Both the position numbers and the translations under genes were made by a program. Shown piece by piece: positions 1-7,344 of a stretch of DNA of 64,000 nt. The stretch comes from Eubacterium sp. 14-2 (GTDB lineage Bacteria > Bacillota > Clostridia > Lachnospirales > Lachnospiraceae): NCBI RefSeq assembly GCF_000403845.2, contig NZ_KE159567.1, positions 1,868,911 to 1,932,910 of the forward strand. The letters are read 5' to 3'. The notes under the pieces are model-generated. The model saw nothing but the letters and a program-made list of their open reading frames with translations. It searched no databases and was not told where the DNA came from. Position 1 is the first letter of the stretch; each line of letters starts with the position of its first letter.

Positions 1-2
1 AC

Positions 3-686
3 ATCGTTGTATTCAGTGAATTTTTAAATTTAAACGAATTGAATATTTTCCGCCGCCAGGGTCCTGAACTCTGCTGCGACTTTGTATTATCCGGCGGATA
101 TGAATTAAGTGAGCGTCAGATGATTGCATTTTTACCTGATGCTCTTTGTTATACCTGGAAATTTCCGGTTTCCTGTTTGAAAGTCACACCTGTAAATAAA
201 AAATTTGCAGAGGAACTGAGTCACCGGGATGTGCTTGGAAGCCTGATGAATCTGGGACTTGAGCGTTCCAGGCTGGGGGATATTCTGGTGGATGAACATG
301 CGATTTATGTATTCTGCCATGAAAAGAATGCAAAATACATTATGGAAGAACTTACCAGAATACGTCATACCACAGTTTGTACTAAACTGGCTGAACCAGG
401 GGAAATTTCCCTGGAGCCGAAAAAAGAATCCGGGGAGGGAATTATAACTTCCAACCGTCTGGACAGTATCATTGCATGTCTCTGTAAAATATCACGTTCT
501 CAGGCCAGCCAGTGGATTCGGGGCGGGCGGGTGTTCATCAATAACAGGGAAATTCTTCAGACCACTTATGAATGTAAAGAGCAGGAACTGATTTCCGTGC
601 GTTCCCTGGGGCGGTTCCGGTTTCTGGGCTGCAGGGGAGAGACACGGAAAGGACGTATGAAAATACAGTATGAAAAATATATCTGA
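3..686 (+). CDS. ylmH: YlmH family S4-domain RNA-binding protein (5' end outside window)
   Basis: The frame is open to the left edge of the window (codons for IVVFSEFLNLNEL precede the first possible internal start), so the true start lies upstream and only the last ~227 residues are seen. The N-terminal part matches the YlmH core and the last ~75 residues form an S4 RNA-binding domain (SRSQASQWIRGGRVFINN). YlmH proteins bind the ribosome, and in Bacillus YlmH has been linked to ribosome quality control and division-gene clusters. The stop lies 14 bp before the chosen aroB start, so the two are probably co-transcribed. Identification is from motif and length. Confidence 0.88.
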   Translation: MVVFSEFLNLNELNIFRRQGPELCCDFVLSGGYELSERQMIAFLPDALCYTWKFPVSCLKVTPVNKKFAEELSHRDVLGSLMNLGLERSRLGDILVDEHAIYVFCHEKNAKYIMEELTRIRHTTVCTKLAEPGEISLEPKKESGEGIITSNRLDSIIACLCKISRSQASQWIRGGRVFINNREILQTTYECKEQELISVRSLGRFRFLGCRGETRKGRMKIQYEKYI

Positions 687-700
687 ATTGAGGAATGATT

Positions 701-1792
701 ATGGGAAAAACAATAACAGTTTCTTATGAGGGAAAACCATGTTACAATATTGAAATTCAGCCGGACTTCAGTATGCTTGCGGAACAGTTAAAGGGACTTG
801 GATACGGCAGGAACCGGGCATGTATCATCACCGAATCCAATGTGGAAAAATGGTATCTGGAAGAGCTGAAATCACTTCTGGAGCCAGTTTTTTCCTGCTG
901 TACTTCTTTTTGTTTTCCGGCAGGAGAGGCCAGCAAGAATACAGATACCGTAGGAGCAGTTTACCGTCATCTGATTCAGAATTCCTTTGATCGTAAAGAT
1001 GTGTTAATCGCTCTGGGCGGCGGAGTGGTGGGAGATTTAACCGGGTTTGCGGCAGCCACATACCTGCGGGGCATTGATTTTGTACAGGTTCCCACTTCTC
1101 TGCTGGCACAGACGGACAGCAGTATTGGAGGAAAAACCGGAGTGAATTTTCAGCAGTATAAAAATATGGTAGGGGCCTTTTACATGCCGAAACTGGTCTA
1201 TATGAATATTTCTACCCTGAAAACATTACCGGAACGTCAGTTCACTGCAGGTATGGCGGAAATAATCAAACATGGATTTATCAAAGACCGCAATTATACG
1301 GATTTTATCCGCAGCCGCAGCCGGGAAATCCTGGCACAGGATTATTCTGTTATGGAGGAAATGATTTACAGAAGCTGCCGGATTAAAGGAGCTGTGGTGG
1401 AACGCGATCCAAAGGAACAGGGAGAACGCGCTTTGCTGAATTTTGGACATACCATTGGACATGCCATTGAAAAATTGTCGGATTTTTCCCTGTGCCATGG
1501 AGAATGTGTGGCCCTTGGCATGGTAAGCGCCGGTTATATCTCCTGTCTGAAAGGAACTGTTTCCCAGGAACAGCTGGAAGAACTGAAAACAATTCTGCAA
1601 AGCTGTGGATTACCCACATCTCTTGAGGGTTTTTCTCACAGCCCGGAAGAAATTCTGGCAGCTACAAAACTGGATAAAAAGATGGAGTCCGGAAAAATAA
1701 AATTCATCCTGCTGAACGCCCTGGGAGAATCTTATATCACGAAGGAACTGACAGATTCTGAAATTTTAGAAGGGATAAGATATATTTTATGA
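701..1792 (+). CDS. aroB: 3-dehydroquinate synthase
   Basis: Second step of the shikimate pathway: converts DAHP to 3-dehydroquinate using NAD+ and a divalent metal in the cytosol. The NAD-binding glycine motif GGGVVGDLTGF, the substrate loop PTSLLAQTDSSIGGKTG and the metal ligands in EIIKHGF, LNFGHTIGH and CHGECVALG are all present. Length (363 aa) is normal. An ATG at 695 is in frame, but the Shine-Dalgarno-like GAGGA at 689-693 sits too close to it and is well spaced for the ATG at 701, which I chose. The end overlaps lspA by 4 bp (ATGA), indicating translational coupling in a ylmH-aroB-lspA-rluD transcript. Confidence 0.96.
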   Translation: MGKTITVSYEGKPCYNIEIQPDFSMLAEQLKGLGYGRNRACIITESNVEKWYLEELKSLLEPVFSCCTSFCFPAGEASKNTDTVGAVYRHLIQNSFDRKDVLIALGGGVVGDLTGFAAATYLRGIDFVQVPTSLLAQTDSSIGGKTGVNFQQYKNMVGAFYMPKLVYMNISTLKTLPERQFTAGMAEIIKHGFIKDRNYTDFIRSRSREILAQDYSVMEEMIYRSCRIKGAVVERDPKEQGERALLNFGHTIGHAIEKLSDFSLCHGECVALGMVSAGYISCLKGTVSQEQLEELKTILQSCGLPTSLEGFSHSPEEILAATKLDKKMESGKIKFILLNALGESYITKELTDSEILEGIRYIL

Positions 1793-2328
1793 ATATAAAA
1801 AAGCGAAACAGTTGTATCATCTATGCAGTCAGTACCATTTTGCTGCTGATGCTGGATCAGATTACAAAATATCTGGCAGTCATCCATTTGAAGGACAGCA
1901 GTTCTCTTATACTGATTCCGGATGTTTTCCAGCTTCATTATCTGGAAAACCAGGGTGCGGCATTTGGCCTTATGCAGGGTCAGAAGCTGTGGTTTGTAAT
2001 CAGTACGCTGCTTATGCTTATGCTGATGGTTCTGGTATATTTCCGGATTCCCATGGATAAAAAGTATCGCTGGCTCCGGTTTATACTGGTTCTTTTAACC
2101 GCAGGGGCACTGGGAAATCTGATTGACCGGCTGCGGCTGAATTATGTAATAGATTTCTTTTATTTTGAACTGATTAACTTTCCGATTTTTAATGTGGCTG
2201 ACATCTATGTCACTGTGGGAATGGCGCTTTTGCTGATACTGGTTCTCTTTTATTATAAGGAAGAAGAACTGGAGGTGCTCTGGCCTTTCCGCAAAAGGAA
2301 ACATGAGCCAGAAGAAGGACAGGAGTAA
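1789..2328 (+). CDS. lspA: Lipoprotein signal peptidase (signal peptidase II)
   Basis: Membrane aspartyl protease that cleaves the signal peptide from diacylglyceryl-prolipoproteins. At 179 aa it has about four hydrophobic segments (about residues 10-30, 65-87, 95-112, 137-155). The family motifs are visible: MLDQITKY, NQGAAFG, GNLIDRL, VIDFF and FNVADIY. By analogy to characterised enzymes the catalytic pair would be D122 (VIDF) and D138 (VAD). A charged 20-residue tail (FRKRKHEPEEGQE) follows the last membrane segment. Start overlaps the aroB stop. Confidence 0.96.
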   Translation: MNIKKRNSCIIYAVSTILLLMLDQITKYLAVIHLKDSSSLILIPDVFQLHYLENQGAAFGLMQGQKLWFVISTLLMLMLMVLVYFRIPMDKKYRWLRFILVLLTAGALGNLIDRLRLNYVIDFFYFELINFPIFNVADIYVTVGMALLLILVLFYYKEEELEVLWPFRKRKHEPEEGQE

Positions 2329-2342
2329 CAGGAGGCAGAGCA

Positions 2343-3368
2343 GTGGAGGACTTTTTTTCTGAAAATACGGATGCAATATGGGAAGAGGAATTCGAAGGGG
2401 ATTTGCAGGAGAATCAGGCGCAGGACTCAGATCCGTTCCGGGAACAGGAACAGAGCAGCATACAGGAATATCAGGTAAATCCGGAGCAGAGCGGAGAGCG
2501 TCTGGACAAATTTCTCTCTGAAGTCTGTAAAGATTCCTCCCGTTCCTTTCTTCAGAAACTGATAAGAGAAGGCCAGGTTCTTGTTAATCAGAAATCTCAG
2601 AAATCCAATTACCGGGTGTCTGAAAAAGATCTGATACAGCTTACAGTTCCTCCGGCGCAGGAGCCGGAAATTCTTCCGGAACCGATTCCTCTGGATATTC
2701 TTTATGAGGACGCTGACCTTCTGGTGGTAAACAAGCCCAAAGGCATGGTGGTACATCCATCGGCAGGTCATAGCTCCGGCACTCTGGTAAATGCAGTGAT
2801 GTATCACTGCAGGGACAGCCTTTCCGGGATCAACGGCCATATACGGCCTGGTATTGTACACCGGATTGACATGGATACCACCGGAGCTCTGATTGTCTGC
2901 AAAAATGACAATGCCCATATCAGGATTGCAGAACAGATTAAGGAGCATTCTGTTACGAGGCGTTACCTTGGAATCGTAAAAGGAATTGTGAAACAGGATA
3001 CGGGTACCATTGAAACCACCATTGGCCGGCATCCCGTTGAACGCAAAAAAATGGCAGTTAATGTGGCAAATGGCAGGAGAGCAGTGACCCATTATCAGGT
3101 CCTGCAGCGCTTTTCAAAACACACTTATATGGAATTTAAGCTGGAAACAGGACGTACCCATCAGATTCGTGTTCATATGGCGGGCATGGGGCATCCTCTT
3201 CTGGGAGACAGTCTCTATGGAAACGGAAAGAACCCCTGGCACCTGCAGGGCCAGACACTGCATGCTGCAGTCATAGGATTCATTCATCCCACCACCGGAG
3301 CATATCTTGAAGTAACAGCTCCGCTGCCTGAGTATTTCAGGCAGCTTCTGGAGAAGAACCCTCTTTGA
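2343..3368 (+). CDS. RluD-type 23S rRNA pseudouridine synthase
   Basis: RluA/RluD-family enzyme converting uridine to pseudouridine in large-subunit rRNA. It has an S4 domain (about residues 50-110), then the catalytic domain with motif HRIDMDTTG, where D176 is the predicted nucleophile, and the GRTHQIRVH motif near the C-terminus. The start is a GTG; GGAGG at 2331-2335 gives 7-nt spacing. The protein carries an unusual acidic, Glu/Gln-rich N-terminal extension of about 45 residues before the S4 domain. The target uridines cannot be assigned, since a second RluA-family gene lies at 23997-24956. The lspA-rluD order is a common Firmicutes arrangement. Confidence 0.93.
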   Translation: MEDFFSENTDAIWEEEFEGDLQENQAQDSDPFREQEQSSIQEYQVNPEQSGERLDKFLSEVCKDSSRSFLQKLIREGQVLVNQKSQKSNYRVSEKDLIQLTVPPAQEPEILPEPIPLDILYEDADLLVVNKPKGMVVHPSAGHSSGTLVNAVMYHCRDSLSGINGHIRPGIVHRIDMDTTGALIVCKNDNAHIRIAEQIKEHSVTRRYLGIVKGIVKQDTGTIETTIGRHPVERKKMAVNVANGRRAVTHYQVLQRFSKHTYMEFKLETGRTHQIRVHMAGMGHPLLGDSLYGNGKNPWHLQGQTLHAAVIGFIHPTTGAYLEVTAPLPEYFRQLLEKNPL

Positions 3369-3375
3369 AACCGTA

Positions 3376-3404
3376 TATACATTTTGAAGGGACTGTGGTA
3401 TAAT
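3376..3404 (+). promoter_or_regulatory. Candidate sigma-A promoter with extended -10
   Basis: TGGTATAAT at 3396-3404 is a perfect extended -10. A weak -35 (TATACA, 3376-3381) lies 17 bp upstream. It directs transcription into the cytidylate-kinase-like gene through a leader of about 105 nt in which I see no known riboswitch. It separates this gene from the ylmH-aroB-lspA-rluD unit. Confidence 0.6.
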
Positions 3405-3517
3405 ATTTTTAAGGAGAGTCCTTTCTTTAACGAATCATCCGAGTTATGGGAAGGCTTCTGCTCAGGAAAAATGACATATCAGACTGATGACAGAACAGAT
3501 GGAAAGGTGGTATATGT

Positions 3518-4174
3518 ATGGAACAATTTGTAATTACCATTGGACGGGAATTTGGCAGCGGCGGTCTTGACGTAGGACGGATGCTCTCGGATAAATTAAA
3601 GGTAAAGTGCTATGACAAGGAATTACTTTCCATGGCTGCAAAAGAAAGCGGATTATGTCAGGAAATTTTTGAAAATCATGATGAAAAGCCAACCAGCAGT
3701 TTTCTCTATTCGCTGGTTATGGATACTTATTCTGTCAGCGGGTATGCCTCTGCACCTTTTCTGGATATGCCCCTGAATCATAAAGTTTTTCTGGCGCAGT
3801 TTGAAACCATTAAGAACCTTGCAAAAAAGGAATCCTGCATTATTGTGGGCCGCTGTGCAGATTATGCACTGGCTGAGCATCCAAACTGCATTAATGTTTT
3901 CATCCATGCAGATATGGAATTCCGCATTGACCATATTATGAAAACTTTCGACCTTTCAAGAGAAAAGGCCACGGATATGATTCATAAAACGGATAAGAAA
4001 CGTGCAAGTTACTATAACTATTATTCCAGTAAAAGATGGGGCGATTCCAGAAGCTATCATTTAACACTGGACAGCAGCCAGCTTGGACTTCAGGGTTGCG
4101 GTGAGATAATTCTGAACTATATGGATATTCGAAAAAAATACCAGAAGGAAGCTGCATCGGCGAAGCCGAATTAA
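3518..4174 (+). CDS. Cytidylate kinase-like family protein
   Basis: A 218-aa protein of the cytidylate-kinase-like P-loop family (AAA_26 type) common in Clostridia. Residues 5-16 (VITIGREFGSGG) correspond to the start of the kinase fold with a P-loop-like GREFGSGG; IIVGRCADYAL and the basic lid-like helix around FDLSREKATDMIHKTDKKR also fit. This family is distinct from canonical Cmk, and its substrate is not established, so no gene symbol is given. SD-like AAAGG lies ahead of the ATG. The last ten codons (KEAASAKPN) are encoded by the first copy of a direct repeat that continues past the stop, so the C-terminus may have been altered by repeat arrival. Confidence 0.85.
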   Translation: MEQFVITIGREFGSGGLDVGRMLSDKLKVKCYDKELLSMAAKESGLCQEIFENHDEKPTSSFLYSLVMDTYSVSGYASAPFLDMPLNHKVFLAQFETIKNLAKKESCIIVGRCADYALAEHPNCINVFIHADMEFRIDHIMKTFDLSREKATDMIHKTDKKRASYYNYYSSKRWGDSRSYHLTLDSSQLGLQGCGEIILNYMDIRKKYQKEAASAKPN

Positions 4175-4294
4175 AATGCAGCGACTGATATGCCGCCGAC
4201 GAAGGGAGGGGGCAATACAAAAAAGGAAGCTGCATCGGCGAAGCCGAATTAAAATGCAGGCGACGTCATGCCGCCGACGAAGAGGAGGGGCAAT
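4145..4294 (+). repeat. Two-copy direct repeat, 78-bp period, with internal hairpin
   Basis: Copy 1 (4145-4216) and copy 2 (4223-4294) are near-identical 72-bp units separated by a short A-rich linker. Each contains nested inverted arms: GCTGCAT ... ATGCAG outside and CGGC GAA GCCG inside, so each can fold as a hairpin, and each ends in a purine-rich GGAGGGGCAAT-like stretch. Copy 1 begins inside the cytidylate-kinase-like gene and contains its stop; copy 2 ends at the base before the stop codon of the convergent recombinase gene. It could act as a bidirectional terminator or be a mobile REP/MITE-like element. Confidence 0.85.
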
Positions 4295-5359
4295 TCAGTT
4301 ATCTTCCTGAAAGATACTTCCGGAAAATTTTCCTGCAAGTTTGCGGCGTTCATCGTCAATGGCTGCGTAGTGCTGGCGTGTTGTTTCGACGCTTTTATGG
4401 CCCAGTGCATCGGCTACCAGATAAATGTCGCCTGTTTCTTTATAAAGATTCGTCCCATAAGTGCTTCGCAGCTTGTGGGGCGTAATTTTTTTATTGATTT
4501 TTGCAGCGTCCGTATATTTCTTTACCAGTTTTTCCACAGCACGGGTAGTAAGCCGGCTGTATTTCAGAGAGAGAAACAGTGCATTTTCATGTTCCGGCAA
4601 GGCTTTTTCTGCTAAAATGGGACGTTCCAGTTCCAGATAATCCAGTAATGCATTGCTTACTTCCTCTCCAAAGTAAACCATGGACTCATTTCCGCCTTTT
4701 CGTACAACCCGCATACCATAATGTTTGAAACTCACATCATTGATATCCAGTCCCACGCATTCCGATACCCGAATGCCTGTTCCAAGCAGCAGAGTCAGAA
4801 TGGCAATATCCCGATATTTTGTTTTCTGGTGGGAGGCAAGCTGCTTCGCAGTGAGAGAACTTCCGTTTTCCACTGTGGAAATCAGTTCTGCAACTTCATC
4901 CTTGTCGAGACGGATAATATTTTCTTTATGCTTTTTCGGGGTTTCTATCATGGAAGGAGCATTTGTTTTGATAAATTCCTTTTTAAAATAGTAATTATAC
5001 ATGGTACGGATGGCCGAAAGTTTTCGGGACTTCCCTTTTTCACCATTGGTAACAGCCTGTCCGTCTCTTTTTTCGTAATAGGACAGGTAGGCCAGATATT
5101 CCTCAATATCTACCGGAGTCATTTCATCCAGTACGGATATGGGAATGTCATGCATGGGCATTCTGGCATATACGGGATTATTTTCCTGTATAAATTCAAA
5201 AAAAATACGAATATCATATCCATAAGATAATCTGGTTCTGGATGCTGTATTTCTGGTATCCAGGTACCGGAAAAAATCTCCGCAGAATTTTGGAAGTTCC
5301 TTTAACAGGCCCTGTAATTTTCGTTTGTTTTCCAGATTAATTTTTTCAACATAATCCAT
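4295..5359 (-). CDS. XerS-like tyrosine recombinase
   Basis: A 354-aa tyrosine site-specific recombinase. The catalytic set is complete: R197 (GTGIRVSE), K221 (RKGG), H295 and R298 (TPHKLR), H321 (ALGHKS) and Y331 (TRQHYA). An N-terminal SAM-like/core-binding domain spans about residues 20-135. Length, the long linker before the catalytic domain and the RKGG segment resemble the single-recombinase XerS type more than XerC/D (~300 aa). The flanking genes are core chromosomal genes (dtd, lexA), arguing for a resident chromosome-dimer resolvase-like role rather than a phage integrase. The ATG at 5357-5359 is preceded by AGGA. Function as the Xer enzyme is inferred. Confidence 0.85.
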   Translation of the reverse strand: MDYVEKINLENKRKLQGLLKELPKFCGDFFRYLDTRNTASRTRLSYGYDIRIFFEFIQENNPVYARMPMHDIPISVLDEMTPVDIEEYLAYLSYYEKRDGQAVTNGEKGKSRKLSAIRTMYNYYFKKEFIKTNAPSMIETPKKHKENIIRLDKDEVAELISTVENGSSLTAKQLASHQKTKYRDIAILTLLLGTGIRVSECVGLDINDVSFKHYGMRVVRKGGNESMVYFGEEVSNALLDYLELERPILAEKALPEHENALFLSLKYSRLTTRAVEKLVKKYTDAAKINKKITPHKLRSTYGTNLYKETGDIYLVADALGHKSVETTRQHYAAIDDERRKLAGKFSGSIFQEDN

Positions 5360-5425
5360 GAAAAAAATCCTTTCTTTTCCGTTCCTTCAAAAGCTGGGGA
5401 ATCCTGTGAGCAGTTTGCTTTTCTA

Positions 5426-5467
5426 ACATATCAGTTCGTAAAATCAACATTTCGCGAACTGATATGT
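5426..5467. repeat. 13-bp perfect inverted repeat, candidate recombinase site
   Basis: Arms ACATATCAGTTCG (5426-5438) and CGAACTGATATGT (5455-5467) are perfectly complementary, with a 16-bp spacer. The element overlaps the dtd stop codon and lies 67 bp upstream of the recombinase start. No T-tract follows in either direction, so it does not look like an intrinsic terminator. Its size and place next to a XerS-like gene make it a candidate binding or dif-like site, though the spacer is wider than in classical dif. Confidence 0.5.
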
Positions 5468-5928
5468 CGGGAAGCGCTGTGTACTATTTCTTCTGAATCC
5501 AGTAATATGGTAAAGGGTCCGTCGTTTAGCAGAGAAATTTTCATATCAGCGCCGAAGGCCCCGGTTTCCACTGCGGGAATCTGTTTTCTGCATTCAGAAA
5601 TAATGTATTCGTATAAATCTTCTGCCAGTTTTGGATGACCGGCTTTTGTAAAGGAAGGACGATTGCCTTTTTTACAGTCAGCATACAATGTAAACTGTGA
5701 AATTAATAATAATTCTCCGGAAATATCCTGGAGGGACAGATTTGTTTTCCCGTTTTCATCGCTGAAAATCCGCATTCCGATCAGTTTCCGAATCATCTTA
5801 TCTGCAATTTCACGGGTATCCTGATGGCTGATTCCGATAAATACCAGAAATCCGTTCCCAATTTTTCCAATTATTTCCTGTTCTACGGTTACCTGCGCTT
5901 CTGTGACGCGCTGAATCATAAATCGCAT
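5431..5928 (-). CDS. dtd: D-aminoacyl-tRNA deacylase
   Basis: Hydrolyses D-amino acids (and glycine) mischarged on tRNA. The family hallmarks are the N-terminus [15 protein letters not shown], the motif [17 protein letters not shown] and the cis-Gly-Pro motif [14 protein letters not shown] at 5926-5928 is chosen because GGAGG precedes it by 5 nt and the next residues match the family; the frame is open further upstream only from a TTG. At 165 aa it is longer than the usual ~149, owing to a C-terminal tail of about 20 residues ([16 protein letters not shown]), part of which is encoded by the inverted repeat at 5426-5467. Confidence 0.95.
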   Translation of the reverse strand: MRFMIQRVTEAQVTVEQEIIGKIGNGFLVFIGISHQDTREIADKMIRKLIGMRIFSDENGKTNLSLQDISGELLLISQFTLYADCKKGNRPSFTKAGHPKLAEDLYEYIISECRKQIPAVETGAFGADMKISLLNDGPFTILLDSEEIVHSASRHISSRNVDFTN

Positions 5929-5967
5929 AAATGCCTCCAAAAATTTCAGTGTGTATATATCCTTTTT

Positions 5968-5996
5968 ATTATAGTCCTGTTAAATGAAAAACACAA
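5968..5996 (-). promoter_or_regulatory. Candidate promoter for dtd
   Basis: On the minus strand TATAAT (5968-5973) is preceded at 17 bp by TTGTGT (5991-5996). The -10 is perfect and the -35 weak. It lies about 40 bp upstream of the dtd start and would also serve the recombinase gene, since no terminator is seen between the two. Confidence 0.5.
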
Positions 5997-6054
5997 GAAA
6001 TTACATTGAATTTTATTCTGTTCCGGAAAGAAAAAGCTGAATGCCGGTACTTTT

Positions 6055-6435
6055 TTATGGCTGGAGATAATATGGTATAAGCAAAAACTTTCCCGCATGA
6101 ATCTCGTCGCCGCCAAGGCCGTTTAATGACTTAATCTCTCTCACATATTCCTGAACGCTGTCATAATCTTCCGTCATATATTCTGAAGCAATGCTCCAGA
6201 GACTGTCACCGGATTTAATTTCAATACTTGTATAGGATTTGAAACCGGTGTCTGCTTCTGCTGCTGCCGGCGTTTTCCGGTGAAACAGAAGAATTCCTGC
6301 AAAAATACAGCAGATAAGAATCATTCCTGTCAGAAACAGAGCCTTCTTATACTGATAAATTTTCATGAACTGACAAATTCTGATGTACAGATCAAATCTT
6401 TCTGATATCCCTTTATCTGTATTATGGTATCTCAT
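6055..6435 (-). CDS. YneA-like membrane-anchored LysM protein
   Basis: A 126-aa protein with a cytoplasmic N-terminus, one membrane segment (about residues 32-51, ALFLTGMILICCIFAGILLF) and an extracytoplasmic LysM domain (about 69-124; SIEIKSGDSLWSIASEYM ... IHAGKFLLIP) that would bind peptidoglycan. GGAGG lies 8 nt before the ATG. It is divergent from lexA across a region with LexA-box-like sites, as yneA is in Bacillus, where YneA is an SOS-induced division inhibitor. An SOS-controlled division-arrest role is therefore likely, but rests on context and architecture rather than close sequence match. Confidence 0.75.
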   Translation of the reverse strand: MRYHNTDKGISERFDLYIRICQFMKIYQYKKALFLTGMILICCIFAGILLFHRKTPAAAEADTGFKSYTSIEIKSGDSLWSIASEYMTEDYDSVQEYVREIKSLNGLGGDEIHAGKFLLIPYYLQP

Positions 6436-6451
6436 TGTATTTTCCTCCGGG

Positions 6452-6536
6452 CGAACATATTTTCAGAACGTTTGTTTACACTGATTATAAATTGCGAACA
6501 TACATTTGTCAAGAGAATTTGAGAACAAATTTTCGG
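6452..6536. promoter_or_regulatory. Cluster of LexA (SOS) box-like sites
   Basis: The Gram-positive LexA box has the core GAAC-N4-GTTC. The lexA/LysM intergenic region holds GAACATATTTTC (6453-6464), GAACGTTTGTTT (6466-6477) and GAACAAATTTTC (6523-6534), each one base off the core, and a weaker CGAACATACATTTG (6495-6508). They lie between the two starts, and the 6523 site is just upstream of the lexA -35, consistent with LexA repressing both genes. Confidence 0.65.
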
Positions 6537-6545
6537 AATATGTGT

Positions 6546-6574
6546 TTGCATTTCAGAGAAATGTGTGTTAAGAT
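6546..6574 (+). promoter_or_regulatory. Candidate lexA promoter
   Basis: TTGCAT (6546-6551), 17-bp spacer, TAAGAT (6569-6574). It ends 30 bp before the lexA ATG, and a LexA-box-like sequence ends 9 bp upstream of the -35, which fits autoregulation. Confidence 0.55.
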
Positions 6575-6604
6575 AAAAACAGTTAAAGTTTGGGAGGTAC
6601 GATT

Positions 6605-7222
6605 ATGGCATATGGTAAAATAAGTGAGAAACAGAAAGAAATCCTGGAATATATCAAGAGCGAAATTCTGAATCGGGGCTATCCGCCCGCAGTGCGTGAT
6701 ATCTGTGAAGCTGTTCATCTGAAGTCCACATCTTCTGTTCATTCTCATCTGGAAACACTGGAGAAGAATGGTTATATCCGGAGAGATCCCACCAAGCCAA
6801 GAGCGATTGAAATTATAGATGATACCTTTAATCTGGTGCGCCGTGAAGTGGTGAATGTGCCCCTTCTGGGACGTGTTGCTGCCGGACAGCCGCTGTTGGC
6901 AGTGGAGAATATTGAAGCCTATTTTCCCGTACCTTCGGAATATATGCCCAATGAGGAAAGTTTTATGCTTCGTGTAAAGGGAGAAAGCATGATAAATGCA
7001 GGCATTTTTGACGGTGATAATATTCTGGTCCAGCGTCAGTCCACTGCATCCAACGGGGATATGGTAGTTGCACTGGTGGATGATTCTGCCACTGTGAAAA
7101 CCTTTTATAAAGAGGACGGTTATTACCGCCTTCAGCCGGAGAATGATTCCATGGAGCCAATTATTGTAGAAGAATGCTCTATTCTTGGAAAGGTATTTGG
7201 AGTATTTCGTTTTTTTGAATAA
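6605..7222 (+). CDS. lexA: LexA repressor
   Basis: SOS repressor and self-cleaving serine protease, 205 aa. Residues 1-65 are the winged-helix DNA-binding domain. The cleavage bond is A93-G94 (GRVAAGQPLLA), and the catalytic dyad is S128 (KGESMINAG) and K165 (SATVKTF). The start ATG at 6605 follows GGGAGG with good spacing; the frame extends upstream only through a TTG that would place the SD inside the gene. It is convergent with the rsfS operon and divergent from the LysM gene, and probably represses itself and that gene. Confidence 0.98.
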   Translation: MAYGKISEKQKEILEYIKSEILNRGYPPAVRDICEAVHLKSTSSVHSHLETLEKNGYIRRDPTKPRAIEIIDDTFNLVRREVVNVPLLGRVAAGQPLLAVENIEAYFPVPSEYMPNEESFMLRVKGESMINAGIFDGDNILVQRQSTASNGDMVVALVDDSATVKTFYKEDGYYRLQPENDSMEPIIVEECSILGKVFGVFRFFE

Positions 7223-7250
7223 AAAAGAATGCGCATGGCGCATTCTTTTT
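7221..7250 (+). terminator. Intrinsic terminator after lexA (bidirectional)
   Basis: Stem GAATGCGC (7227-7234) / GCGCATTC (7238-7245), loop ATG, flanked by A6 on the left and T5 on the right, so it can work on both strands. It begins at the lexA stop codon. Nearly the same hairpin follows xpt at 46462-46486. Confidence 0.85.
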
Positions 7251-7251
7251 A

Positions 7252-7303
7252 TCTTACAGGAAAGACCCTGTCACGCTAATGTGTGAAAGTATTTCCCGTA
7301 AGA
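7252..7303. repeat. Dispersed palindromic intergenic repeat, copy 1
   Basis: Ends TCTTACAGGAAA (7252-7263) and TTTCCCGTAAGA (7292-7303) are inverted repeats (one G.C/A position differs) around a core containing GACCCTGTCACGC and GTGTGAAAGTA. A second copy lies at 17088-17141 with perfect 12-bp ends and a related core (GACACTTTCACGC...GGCAAGGTA). Both sit in intergenic DNA. Confidence 0.75.
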
Positions 7304-7306
7304 CAA

Positions 7307-7333
7307 AACTGTCCTGCTGCTGCAAGGACAGTT
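7307..7333 (-). terminator. Probable terminator of the rplU-rsfS operon
   Basis: AACTGTCCT (7307-7315) and AGGACAGTT (7325-7333) form a perfect 9-bp stem with a 9-nt loop. On the minus strand it is followed by TTGTCTT, a modest T-tract, 12 bp past the rsfS stop. Confidence 0.65.
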
Positions 7334-7344
7334 CCTTCTATATT

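Noticed and set aside
2427-3092. 221-codon minus-strand open frame
   Set aside because: Antisense to the RluD-type gene whose motifs are clear.
4295-5359. Phage or ICE integrase
   Set aside because: No phage or conjugation genes nearby; core genes flank it on both sides and the protein is XerS-like.
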